NCBI GenBank assembly: GCA_947037125.1 | Contig: CAMQTJ010000003.1 | Coordinates: forward strand, 1 to 64,000 | Source: an uncultured Holdemania sp. | Lineage (GTDB): Bacteria; Bacillota_I; Bacilli_A; Erysipelotrichales; Erysipelotrichaceae | DNA: 64,000 bases | Reading direction: 5' to 3' | Shown here: one piece after another, positions 8,224-16,025 of the stretch | How the letters are laid out: each line of letters opens with the position of its first letter | How positions within the stretch are numbered: the first letter of the stretch is position 1 | Made by a program: the position numbers and the translations under genes | Notes under the pieces: model-generated | What the model saw: only the letters and a program-made list of their open reading frames with translations | Database searches by the model: none | What the model was told of the DNA's origin: nothing

Positions 8224-9506
8224 TGTTAATTATCACAAGTGAACTTCTATTTTGTTTTTTTGATTTTATACTAATGAAAACTTTTGCTGATTTAATATTA
8301 GTAAATAAAAAAAATGGAATTGCAAAAGATACTATGTTCTTAGTGCTTTTTGCAATATTAACATTATTTATTGCATATAATGATATAGTATCGTATTTTT
8401 CATTTGTATTATTAATGGCGATTTCAACAATATTTTTAAATATTTTATATTCAGGAAAACTGATAAACAAATTTTTAATAGTAATTTTATTTCATGTAAT
8501 TTATGCAATATATTCAAGTGTTTTAGTTTTTGGTATAACTTATATTTTTGATATAGATAATAATTTAATATATCAATATGGATCTTCAGTAAGAATTTCA
8601 TTTATTATTACAACAAGATGTTTTGCATATATATTATTGATGTTAGTTTCTAGACTTAATAAAAGCTACAGAAAGGATTATATTGTTTCAAAAAATATAA
8701 TATTTATGTCGATAACATGTTTATTACTAGCAGGAGTTATCACAAATATGCTTTATACAAGTTATTCTAGCTATACTAGTGATATTGTTTTTTTAATTGC
8801 CGTTTTAATTATGATATTTATTGTAGCAATAATTACAGAGAAAGTTTTATTTCAACAAAAGATTAACTTAAAAAAAATACAGGATTTAGAAAATGCTTTA
8901 AGTATTAAAAAAACGTATTCTGATAAAAATTCATATGATTTTAACGAAATAAGAAGAATAAAACATGATATAAATAATAATTTGTTTGCAATTGAAACAT
9001 TACTGAGTGAACATAATTACGAAGATGCTCTAACATATTTAAAAGAGATATCAGGCTCAAAATCTTTAAAAAAAGTAATTATGAGTGGTAATGATGTAGT
9101 TGATGCTTTGTTGAACGTAAACGTTAATTTAAATCCTGAAATTGATTTTGATATTGAAATACATTCATTAGGACTTAATATTAATAATATGTCACTAGCA
9201 GTTATAGTAGGTAATGCAATTAGTAATTCAATTGAGGCTACTAAACAAGTTGATCATCATAAAAAAAATATAAAAATTATAATTAATGAAGACAAGCGGT
9301 GCATTAGAATGATATTTGAAAATTATTATATGTTTGTTCCAAATATTACAGACGGTAAATTAATTAGTATAAAATTAGACAAAGAAAACCATGGGTTGGG
9401 TTTGTATAGTATTGAAAATGAAACGAATAAGTTCAATGGTAAAATCAATTTTGATATTGATAAAAATCAAAGAAAGTTCACGCTTAATGTTTTATTGATG
9501 AAATAA
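8223..9506 (+). CDS. GHKL (AgrC-like) sensor histidine kinase
   Basis: 427 residues. Six to seven membrane helices fill residues 1-208. The phosphoacceptor His is H248 in IKHDINNN, the N-box is GNAISNSIEATKQ, and the G-box is NHGLGLYSIENE, so the kinase core looks intact. Membrane sensors of this shape detect peptides. It is translationally coupled to the LytTR regulator upstream and lies next to a bacteriocin-type exporter, which suggests sensing of a bacteriocin or pheromone; that role is inferred. A second kinase of the same length and architecture is encoded at 28234. Confidence 0.88.
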   Translation: MLIITSELLFCFFDFILMKTFADLILVNKKNGIAKDTMFLVLFAILTLFIAYNDIVSYFSFVLLMAISTIFLNILYSGKLINKFLIVILFHVIYAIYSSVLVFGITYIFDIDNNLIYQYGSSVRISFIITTRCFAYILLMLVSRLNKSYRKDYIVSKNIIFMSITCLLLAGVITNMLYTSYSSYTSDIVFLIAVLIMIFIVAIITEKVLFQQKINLKKIQDLENALSIKKTYSDKNSYDFNEIRRIKHDINNNLFAIETLLSEHNYEDALTYLKEISGSKSLKKVIMSGNDVVDALLNVNVNLNPEIDFDIEIHSLGLNINNMSLAVIVGNAISNSIEATKQVDHHKKNIKIIINEDKRCIRMIFENYYMFVPNITDGKLISIKLDKENHGLGLYSIENETNKFNGKINFDIDKNQRKFTLNVLLMK

Positions 9507-9521
9507 AATAGGTGAAAGTTA

Positions 9522-9556
9522 AAAAAAGCACTTTTAAATAGTGCTTTTTTAGTTAT
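9522..9556. terminator. Bidirectional terminator between kinase and AraC gene
   Basis: AAAAAAGCACT (9522-9532) pairs with AGTGCTTTTTT (9540-9550). The flanking A and T runs let it work for both converging genes. Confidence 0.8.
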
Positions 9557-9577
9557 TTATAAAATTAGTTAAAATTT

Positions 9578-10489
9578 TTACTTTACTACAATATTTTTAA
9601 TTAAATTTAGTTGATGACTTTTAAGTTTTTGATATTTAGTAGGTGCAATCTTTTCTTCATTTTTAAATGCACGAGAAAAATGAATTAAACTAGAATATCC
9701 AAGTTGTTGCGATATTTGTTCGATTGTTAGTTTATTAGATAATATCATTGATTTAGCTCTTAAGATACGATATTTTTGAATGTATTTACTTGGTGTTATA
9801 TTTAAAACGGAAACAAAACATTTATATAAATAATTTTCACTAACATTTAATTGCTTACTTAATGCAGTAATTGATAAATCTCCATCAATATTCTTACTTA
9901 TAAAACTTATACAACTATTAACAATATCAGCTTGAGTGTTATTAATTAGTTTTACATAATTAACTTTACTTGTCGTTAATTGATTATTTCTAACTAATAA
10001 AACACACATTTGTTTAATATAACTATTAATCATAGTAGCATAACCACTATTTTGATTTTGGACCTCTTTTTGGATTTTATAAAATAACTCGAAAAATATA
10101 TCAGGATTAGATATATGAAAAACACTTGAATTTTTTTTAAGCATTTGTAAGAAATTATCTTGAGATATTTTAGGTTCAATATCAAAGTGAATATAATGAT
10201 ATTCACTTACGTGATCTTTTTTATTATGTGATCGATATAGTCCATAAGGTTCTAATATCATAAAGTCATTTGTATTACATGTATATTGATTTCCTAAAAT
10301 GTTTGTTGTGCTACCACCTTTAGAATAGAAAATAAATTCAATATCATTAATCGTATAATCTGCAATTTTTTCAATTTTAGTAGACCAAATTCCACAAGAA
10401 TTTACTTTGAAATTTAATGTATCTAAAAATAAGCTAAAGTCATCATCAATAATAGAAACATTTTTATCATTAGAATTGAAATAGTTCAT
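9578..10489 (-). CDS. AraC-family transcriptional regulator
   Basis: 303 residues. An N-terminal AraC-type cupin sensing region spans about 20-180, and a C-terminal double helix-turn-helix spans about 195-295 (LSITALSKQLNVSENYLYK and LTIEQISQQLGYSSLIHFSR). It is divergent from the flavin reductase lipoprotein gene, and the shared region contains two 16-base direct repeats 21 bases apart at 10544-10580, the usual spacing for AraC-type activator sites. It probably switches on the reductase when its ligand is present; the ligand is unknown. Confidence 0.9.
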   Translation of the reverse strand: MNYFNSNDKNVSIIDDDFSLFLDTLNFKVNSCGIWSTKIEKIADYTINDIEFIFYSKGGSTTNILGNQYTCNTNDFMILEPYGLYRSHNKKDHVSEYHYIHFDIEPKISQDNFLQMLKKNSSVFHISNPDIFFELFYKIQKEVQNQNSGYATMINSYIKQMCVLLVRNNQLTTSKVNYVKLINNTQADIVNSCISFISKNIDGDLSITALSKQLNVSENYLYKCFVSVLNITPSKYIQKYRILRAKSMILSNKLTIEQISQQLGYSSLIHFSRAFKNEEKIAPTKYQKLKSHQLNLIKNIVVK

Positions 10490-10543
10490 AAGGCACCTCT
10501 AGAAACATAATAACATAAAATTACATGATTTGATTGTTTATTG

Positions 10544-10580
10544 GAAAATGATAAATATTGATAAGAAAATGATAAACATT
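10544..10580. promoter_or_regulatory. Direct repeats, probable AraC-type operator
   Basis: GAAAATGATAAATATT (10544-10559) and GAAAATGATAAACATT (10565-10580) differ at one base. Their 21-base offset places both on the same helix face, and they sit just upstream of the probable reductase promoter (a TATCAT near 10596). This is the expected pattern for an activator of the AraC family. Confidence 0.6.
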
Positions 10581-10619
10581 ATTAATGTGATTTTGTTATC
10601 ATTAATGAGAAATGGGGAA

Positions 10620-12074
10620 ATGAAAATGAAAAAATTAATTAAGTTAGCTTTAGTTTCACTTTTATCAATTAGTGCATTAGTTGGATGTAGTTCTAATGAA
10701 GGAACAAAATATGATAAAAATGTTGATGTATTAGTACTTGGAGCAGGTGGAGCAGGATTAAGTGCTGCAATTGAAGCAAGTGATAATGGAGTTGAAGAAG
10801 TTTTAGTTGTTGAAACATTAGGATTTATTGGTGGAACAACATTTATTTCACAAGGAATGATTGCAGGTTATGAAACTGTTATTCAAAAAGAACAAAATAC
10901 AGTGCCAACTACATTTGATGAAATGTATGATAATTTAATGCTTAATGCATCATATCGTTTAGATTCAGATTTAACAAAAATCACAGTTGAAAAAAGTAAA
11001 GATTCAATTGATTGGTTACATAACCGTTTAGATGTAGCATTTACAGATGACGTAATTGTAGGTTATGGTCCACTTGAAATGATGCATGTTGTAGAAGGTG
11101 GAGGTAATGGTTTATTAGCTCCTTATCAAACAGCACTAGAAGAAGCAAATATTGAAGTTATGACAAATACTACAGCTTATGAAATTATCATGACTGATGA
11201 TAATAAAGTTGAAGGTGTTAAATGTACTACGCAAGATGGTGAAATTACTATTGGTGCTAAATCTGTTATTATAGCAACTGGTGGATACTCAGCAAATGCT
11301 GAATTAGCTGTTTTATTAGATCCTGAAGTTAAAGGAACATTTGGAGTTGGTTTTTCTTCATGTACAGGAGATGGTATTATTATGGGAAGTAATGTAGGTG
11401 CTGCACTTACACATACAAATCATTTAATGGCTGTTTTAAAGGATTATGAAATTATGAATGATCACAATGGTGATACTAATAGTGCAACTGTATCACGTTT
11501 TATTGCTCAACCAAATACAGTTTTAGTTGGTAGTGATGCAAAAAGATTTATTGATGAAAAATCTGGTGGATTTATGACTCAAGAATTAAATCGTCCGATC
11601 TTTAATAAAATGAATCAAGAAGATAAAAGCTATGTATGGGCATTAAATGATGTTGCTACATTAGCTGCATCTGAAATTAAAAGAGGTAAAGATTTAGAAT
11701 TTATTACTGCAAATACAATTGCTGAATTAGCAGCATTAATGGAAGTTGATGCAGCTACACTTGAAAAAACAATCAATGATTATAATTCATATGTTGATGC
11801 AGGATTTGATCCAGAATTTAACCGTACTCAACTAGCAAAAATCTCAGCTCCTTATGTTGCTGTTAAAGTAGTGCCTTCTGTAATCATCACTTATGGTGGT
11901 CTTGCAAGAAATGCAAATGCTGAAGTATTAAGAGCTGATAGTACTGTAATCGAAGGATTATATGTTGCAGGTGAATCTGCAGCTAACTCTGCGTTTATGG
12001 GATTCACAATTTCTAATGCTTTAACATGGGGAAGAATTGCAGGAGCAAGTGCTGCAGCTTACAACGCTAAATAG
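10620..12074 (+). CDS. Lipoprotein FAD-dependent reductase (fumarate reductase flavoprotein type)
   Basis: About 484 residues from ATG 10620 (GGGG 3-6 bases upstream); an in-frame ATG 90 bases earlier lacks a ribosome site and would spoil the signal peptide. The N-terminus is a lipoprotein signal with lipobox ALVGC. The mature protein has an FAD-binding Rossmann motif, VLVLGAGGAGLSAAIEA, and the closing pattern IEGLYVAGESAANSAFMGF of the fumarate reductase/succinate dehydrogenase flavoprotein family. It is therefore an extracytoplasmic, membrane-anchored reductase of an organic electron acceptor. The covalently flavinylated FMN-binding domain found in many relatives is absent, so its electron donor must be a separate protein. 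The divergent AraC regulator probably controls it. Confidence 0.88.
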   Translation: MKMKKLIKLALVSLLSISALVGCSSNEGTKYDKNVDVLVLGAGGAGLSAAIEASDNGVEEVLVVETLGFIGGTTFISQGMIAGYETVIQKEQNTVPTTFDEMYDNLMLNASYRLDSDLTKITVEKSKDSIDWLHNRLDVAFTDDVIVGYGPLEMMHVVEGGGNGLLAPYQTALEEANIEVMTNTTAYEIIMTDDNKVEGVKCTTQDGEITIGAKSVIIATGGYSANAELAVLLDPEVKGTFGVGFSSCTGDGIIMGSNVGAALTHTNHLMAVLKDYEIMNDHNGDTNSATVSRFIAQPNTVLVGSDAKRFIDEKSGGFMTQELNRPIFNKMNQEDKSYVWALNDVATLAASEIKRGKDLEFITANTIAELAALMEVDAATLEKTINDYNSYVDAGFDPEFNRTQLAKISAPYVAVKVVPSVIITYGGLARNANAEVLRADSTVIEGLYVAGESAANSAFMGFTISNALTWGRIAGASAAAYNAK

Positions 12075-12079
12075 TTATT

Positions 12080-12113
12080 AAAGACTTTCTTAATCGGAAG
12101 TCTTTTTTTTTTT
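12080..12113 (+). terminator. Terminator after the flavin reductase gene
   Basis: AAAGACTT (12080-12087) pairs with AAGTCTTT (12098-12105), followed by an eight-plus T run. Confidence 0.85.
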
Positions 12114-12117
12114 ATAA

Positions 12118-12146
12118 TTGACAAAAGTAGCTAAAATATATATAAT
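12118..12146 (+). promoter_or_regulatory. Perfect consensus sigma-A promoter
   Basis: TTGACA (12118-12123), exactly 17 bases, then TATAAT (12141-12146). It starts just past the preceding terminator and points at the small membrane protein genes from 12318, leaving a leader of about 165 bases. Perfect matches in both boxes are rare, so strong expression is expected. Confidence 0.8.
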
Positions 12147-12204
12147 ATAAGAAAAAGAAGAATAATAAGTCGTTATAAAACGAAGTGAACAAGTAGGAGG
12201 GAAA

Positions 12205-12228
12205 ATGCATATGATAATTATGTCTTAA
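12205..12228 (+). CDS. Possible 7-codon leader ORF
   Basis: ATG CAT ATG ATA ATT ATG TCT TAA, preceded 4-5 bases upstream by AGGAGGG, one of the strongest ribosome sites in the window. It may be a translated leader peptide of the downstream genes or the stump of a broken gene. The peptide, MHMIIMS, has no recognisable motif. Confidence 0.3.
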   Translation: MHMIIMS

Positions 12229-12317
12229 TATATATAAGATATAAATAGATTTAAAGCTAATCGTTTATAACACAGCAAATAATTTTGTGATATAATAAAC
12301 ATAAAGAGGGTATGTTC

Positions 12318-12533
12318 ATGAAAAAAGACTATTTTATTTTTGAAATAATTGGATTACTTGGATTTTCTGTAGTATTGATATTATTGATTATGTTTAAAAG
12401 TAGTTTTGAGAATCAACTAATAATTGATATTTTAATTGTTGTATTACCAATTACATTAACACTGTTTTTCTATTATAAATATTCAAGAGATAAAAAAATA
12501 AGTGCAAAACAAGATGAGTTTGATGGCTTTTAA
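12318..12533 (+). CDS. Small two-helix membrane protein (paralogue A)
   Basis: 71 residues from ATG 12318, chosen because GAGGG lies 7 bases upstream; ATG 12312 is too close to that site. Two hydrophobic helices (about residues 9-27 and 33-52) are joined by a short FENQLIID-type turn, and the C-terminus is charged. The next gene encodes a clear paralogue: both begin MKKD and share the pattern MF-x-x-x-FE-x-Q-x-x-x-D and LP-x-TL at matching positions. I do not recognise the family. The pair may arise from tandem duplication and sits behind a very strong promoter. Confidence 0.7.
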   Translation: MKKDYFIFEIIGLLGFSVVLILLIMFKSSFENQLIIDILIVVLPITLTLFFYYKYSRDKKISAKQDEFDGF

Positions 12534-12581
12534 TATTTTAAATGATTAAAAATAAATTTACTTAATAAAAGGGAGAAAATT

Positions 12582-12803
12582 ATGAAAAAAGACACGTTTT
12601 ATATTGAATATATTATTATGCTTATTACAGTATTATTTGTATTATTATTATCAATGTTTAGACAAAATTTTGAACAACAATGGCTTGTTGATGCTGTTAT
12701 AATTGGATTACCTGCAACCTTGTGTATTATTCAATATTTTAGATATAGAAAAAGTCATCTAAGACATATTTATACAGATGAAGAATTAAAGAAAAGAAAA
12801 TAA
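12582..12803 (+). CDS. Small two-helix membrane protein (paralogue B)
   Basis: 73 residues, with GGGAG upstream of its ATG. Two hydrophobic helices (about 9-26 and 36-52) frame the turn MFRQNFEQQWLVD, and the tail YTDEELKKRK is highly charged. It is homologous along its length to the product of the gene 50 bases upstream, mainly in the helices and the FE-x-Q turn; the tails differ. The family is unknown to me. Small tandem membrane proteins of this type can be immunity, stress or regulatory proteins, but nothing here decides. Confidence 0.7.
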   Translation: MKKDTFYIEYIIMLITVLFVLLLSMFRQNFEQQWLVDAVIIGLPATLCIIQYFRYRKSHLRHIYTDEELKKRK

Positions 12804-12889
12804 GGTATTCATAAAATTTAATTAATGATGGATATTGTATAATTATAGACTATTTAAATAATTTGATGATAAAGGAGGTGGTGAAAAAT

Positions 12890-13492
12890 ATGTTTAGGAA
12901 TAAAAAGTTTACAATGAAGGAAAATGCAACAATTTTATTATATGCAATAACCTTATTATTTATATATTGGTATGGGTATCACTTTTATGAATTATGGCAA
13001 GAGATAATCTATTTTATTATCTTAGCTGTTATCTTTTGGTATATTGCTAATGGATTTAAATTTAAGACTGATAATAAAAAATTGTTTGAAGTTATAGGTA
13101 TTACCATATTTGTATTTATTTTAACACCTACATATTCATTAGGTAATGTTAATTTATTATATAATGGTGATCCATACTGGCATAATTGGAGTCGAAAAAA
13201 TATTACATTTCAAGAGTCTATGCTTGATTATGATCAAATAAATTCCGATTATAAAAAACAAGTTGAAGTAACTTCAAGTAACAAACCGATGTTTATCGAT
13301 TTTGAGTTTAATAATAAACTTAATAATGAAACAATTGTTGATAATGTACCTGTAAGCTATTTAAAGCAAGATGGTAAGGTGTATTGTAAGTTTACTATCA
13401 AGGATTTAAACTACTTTGTATGGTATATACAAGATGATTATGACGTTAATAAGATTAAGGAATATATTATTAAATTGAATCAAATATTATAA
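12890..13492 (+). CDS. Membrane protein of unknown function
   Basis: About 200 residues from ATG 12890, which has a strong AAGGAGG ribosome site; codons upstream of it overlap that site. Three hydrophobic segments lie in the first 90 residues (about 16-33, 36-54 and 66-85), followed by a soluble and probably extracellular domain of about 110 residues with DPYWHNWSRKN and a C-terminal DYDVNKIKEYIIKLNQIL. I do not recognise the family. It lies between the two small membrane proteins and a lipoprotein, all on the same strand, so the four are likely co-transcribed. Confidence 0.7.
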   Translation: MFRNKKFTMKENATILLYAITLLFIYWYGYHFYELWQEIIYFIILAVIFWYIANGFKFKTDNKKLFEVIGITIFVFILTPTYSLGNVNLLYNGDPYWHNWSRKNITFQESMLDYDQINSDYKKQVEVTSSNKPMFIDFEFNNKLNNETIVDNVPVSYLKQDGKVYCKFTIKDLNYFVWYIQDDYDVNKIKEYIIKLNQIL

Positions 13493-13524
13493 AAAGATGA
13501 TTGAAAAATCAAAAGGAGAAGATT

Positions 13525-14328
13525 ATGAAAAAATTATTACTATTATTTATAACAGCTTTATTATTAGTTACAACAGGTTGTTCAGCTAAACAAAGTACTG
13601 TAGATGTACAACAAACACTTGAAAAAATGATTAGTGCAAATGCTGATAAAAATTCAGGTACAATGAGTGGAACAATGGATATGCTAACAGGTGTTGGTAC
13701 TGCAGAAGAAATGTCTATGAAAATGAAATATGATTCTGTAATATCTATAGAAGATCCATTAAATATAGATACTTATAATTTGAGTATGAATATGAAGGCT
13801 GATATGATTATGTTGGGGCAAGTTCAAGAAATGATTATGGATATCTATTTTTCTAGTGAGGGTGTTTTTATCAATATAGGTGATCAAATAAAAATGAAAA
13901 TGCCATTAGTAGAAGATTTAGATGCATTATATGATATGTTAGAAGAATCTGGAATGGGTAGTATTCAAAATCCTGCAGAAACAACAATGCTTGCAAGCAA
14001 AATGGAGGAATTTTTAGATGCAAAAAGTGACGGTAAACAGATAACAATATCAATCAATGAAGCTAAAAAAGCAGAAGCTATTGCATTTATGCAAGCCGAA
14101 AATGGTGATATGGGAACAGTTGATGATTTAGTAGTTACTATTGTTTTAGACGCTGATACTCATGTTATGATTTCTACAATAATGGAAATTAAAACAACAG
14201 TTAGTGATCCTACAATGCCAGCTACTATGGATATGAAAATGGAATTTAAAAATGATGATAATGTTGAGGTAGTTTTACCAAATGATTTAGATAATTATAT
14301 AGAAATGACAGATCTTGGATTGAATTAG
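13525..14328 (+). CDS. Lipoprotein, DUF6612/LolA-like
   Basis: About 267 residues from ATG 13525, which has AAGGAG 8 bases upstream. The signal peptide ends with lipobox LVTTGC, so the protein is anchored to the outer face of the membrane. The mature part is rich in Met, alternates beta strands (for example TMSGTMDM, MDIYFSSEGVFINIGD, TMDMKMEFKN), and contains internal repeats of the MKMKY/MNMKAD type. This resembles the LolA-like beta fold of DUF6612 lipoproteins found in many Firmicutes. Function is unknown. It is the last gene before a strong bidirectional terminator. Confidence 0.78.
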   Translation: MKKLLLLFITALLLVTTGCSAKQSTVDVQQTLEKMISANADKNSGTMSGTMDMLTGVGTAEEMSMKMKYDSVISIEDPLNIDTYNLSMNMKADMIMLGQVQEMIMDIYFSSEGVFINIGDQIKMKMPLVEDLDALYDMLEESGMGSIQNPAETTMLASKMEEFLDAKSDGKQITISINEAKKAEAIAFMQAENGDMGTVDDLVVTIVLDADTHVMISTIMEIKTTVSDPTMPATMDMKMEFKNDDNVEVVLPNDLDNYIEMTDLGLN

Positions 14329-14344
14329 AGCATATATATAAATT

Positions 14345-14397
14345 AAAACCTGAATGACATACACTTTAATTAAAGGGGATGTCATTCAGGTTTTTTA
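14345..14397. terminator. Strong bidirectional terminator
   Basis: AAAACCTGAATGACAT (14345-14360) pairs perfectly over 16 bp with ATGTCATTCAGGTTTT (14379-14394), flanked by A and T runs. It separates the lipoprotein gene from the convergent oxidoreductase operon. Confidence 0.9.
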
Positions 14398-14421
14398 ATT
14401 ATATTTTATATGATATAAATT

Positions 14422-14763
14422 TTAATTATAAACATTACTAGTAGCTACTATATCAATATTGGTATTTAATATATTATCAATTAACACATCACCAATAATA
14501 ATAGGTGTTGATACAGTTGTTTGGTTGATTAATTTCATTGCATCCATAATTAAATGTTTAGGTAATGCTTTTTTACTTTTAACTGATACAACATGGTTTA
14601 TATCACTATTTGTTTTAATTGTAGAAGTTAACACACGAACAGGATTTGTAGTTTCTGCAATTGCATGATTTTTACCCCTTATACAAATATTACCACTAGT
14701 GTTATTTCCATCAACTAAAACATGGCAACTTTTAGGACAAACTGTACAAATAATTTCTTTCAT
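14422..14763 (-). CDS. DUF1667 iron-sulfur/zinc-type protein
   Basis: About 113 residues. The N-terminus carries four closely placed cysteines, CTVCPKSC and GNICIRG, typical of DUF1667, which is almost always encoded beside GlpA-like and pyridine-nucleotide oxidoreductases. It probably carries a metal cluster and acts as a subunit of the complex they form. I choose ATG 14763, directly after the upstream gene's stop and with AAAGGTG 5 bases before it, over the GTG at 14772. It is the last gene of the minus-strand operon 17456-14422. Confidence 0.85.
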   Translation of the reverse strand: MKEIICTVCPKSCHVLVDGNNTSGNICIRGKNHAIAETTNPVRVLTSTIKTNSDINHVVSVKSKKALPKHLIMDAMKLINQTTVSTPIIIGDVLIDNILNTNIDIVATSNVYN

Positions 14764-14764
14764 A

Positions 14765-16021
14765 TTATTCACCTTTTTCCTTTATTGAAATTAAGATTTC
14801 ATCACAGTTTTCAAATAATTCTTTTTTAATCATTACTTGTTGCATTTCACAAGGTAATAAATAAGGTTTATTAATTTTAATTTCTTGATTATTTGCATTA
14901 GTTATAATAATAGTACAGCTATCAAATTTCTTTTTAACTCTAAATGATATTTTTTTATCTTCATTTAAATTAGTTAATCGAACTTTTTGAGGTACACAAT
15001 AACCTATATTTGCATCAACTTTTAAACTAATTGTTTTATTTTCACTATTAATTGTTTGATTCATTGCATAAAGTGCAGCATATTTACCCGCTTGTAGACT
15101 TTCTAAAGTTACATGGTCAACTAGATCATGTACATGTAAAACATTGCCACAACTAAAGATACCACTAACAGATGTTTCCATATTATCATAAACAATTGCA
15201 CCATTTGTACGTTTATCGATGTCTACATTTGCTTTTTTAGATAATTCATTTTCAGGGATTAAACCGACAGATAATAAAACAGTATCACAATCAAACTCTA
15301 TTTCACTGCCTATTATTACGTTACGATTTTCATCGACTTTTGATACTATAATTTTTTCAACACGATTTTTTCCAATAATCTTAGTAATTGTATGAGATAA
15401 AAGTAATGGAATATCAAAATCATTTAAGCATTGCACAACATTTCTAACAAGTCCATTTGAATATGGCATGATTTCAACACAAGCTAAAACTTGTGCGCCT
15501 TCTAACACAAGTCTTCTTGCCATAATTAATCCAATATCTCCAGATCCTAATATAACAACTTTTTTCCCAACCATATAACCTTGTTTATTAATGAAATATT
15601 GAGCACTTCCAGCACTCATAATTCCAGCACAGCGATTTCCAGGTATTGATATAGCACCTGCTGCTCTTTCACGACATCCCATTGCTAAGACAATTGATTT
15701 TGCAGCTAATTTTAAATATCCTTGTTGATTATTTATTGCTACTATTTCTTTATTGTCACTTATTTCAATTACCATTGTATCAAGTAAGATTTCAATGTCA
15801 TTTTCTTTAACCATTTTGATAAAACGATCAGCATATTCAGGTCCACATAATTCTTCATTGAAATAATGTAAACCAAAACCATTATGAATACATTGATTTA
15901 AAATACCACCTAAAACATTATCACGTTCTATGATTAGGACTTTTTTTGCACCATTTTGTTTTGCACTTATTGCACTACCAAGTCCTGCAGGTCCACCACC
16001 TACAACGATTACATCATACAT
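14765..16021 (-). CDS. NAD/FAD-dependent oxidoreductase of the GlpA/DUF1667 cluster
   Basis: 418 residues. An FAD Rossmann motif, VVGGGPAGLGSAISAKQNG, is at the N-terminus, with the pattern GGILNQCIHNGFG after it. A second nucleotide-binding motif, VVILGSGDIGLIMARR, starts near residue 152, and the closing SGIFSCGNVLHVHD pattern is near 285. This is the pyridine nucleotide-disulfide oxidoreductase type, but without a redox CxxxxC at the usual place. It lies 4 bases after the GlpA-like gene and stop-to-start with DUF1667. The three probably form one electron-transfer enzyme oxidising glycerol 3-phosphate or a related hydroxy acid; the substrate is inferred. Confidence 0.88.
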   Translation of the reverse strand: MYDVIVVGGGPAGLGSAISAKQNGAKKVLIIERDNVLGGILNQCIHNGFGLHYFNEELCGPEYADRFIKMVKENDIEILLDTMVIEISDNKEIVAINNQQGYLKLAAKSIVLAMGCRERAAGAISIPGNRCAGIMSAGSAQYFINKQGYMVGKKVVILGSGDIGLIMARRLVLEGAQVLACVEIMPYSNGLVRNVVQCLNDFDIPLLLSHTITKIIGKNRVEKIIVSKVDENRNVIIGSEIEFDCDTVLLSVGLIPENELSKKANVDIDKRTNGAIVYDNMETSVSGIFSCGNVLHVHDLVDHVTLESLQAGKYAALYAMNQTINSENKTISLKVDANIGYCVPQKVRLTNLNEDKKISFRVKKKFDSCTIIITNANNQEIKINKPYLLPCEMQQVMIKKELFENCDEILISIKEKGE

Positions 16022-16025
16022 AAAC

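Noticed and set aside
10530-10619. 30 extra N-terminal codons of the flavin reductase
   Set aside because: They carry no ribosome site, overlap the AraC-type direct repeats and would bury a clean lipoprotein signal peptide.
12173-12268. Riboswitch-like pairing of CGTTATAAAACG and CGTTTATAAC in the leader before 12318
   Set aside because: The arms do not match in length and no known riboswitch core is visible; treated only as leader sequence.
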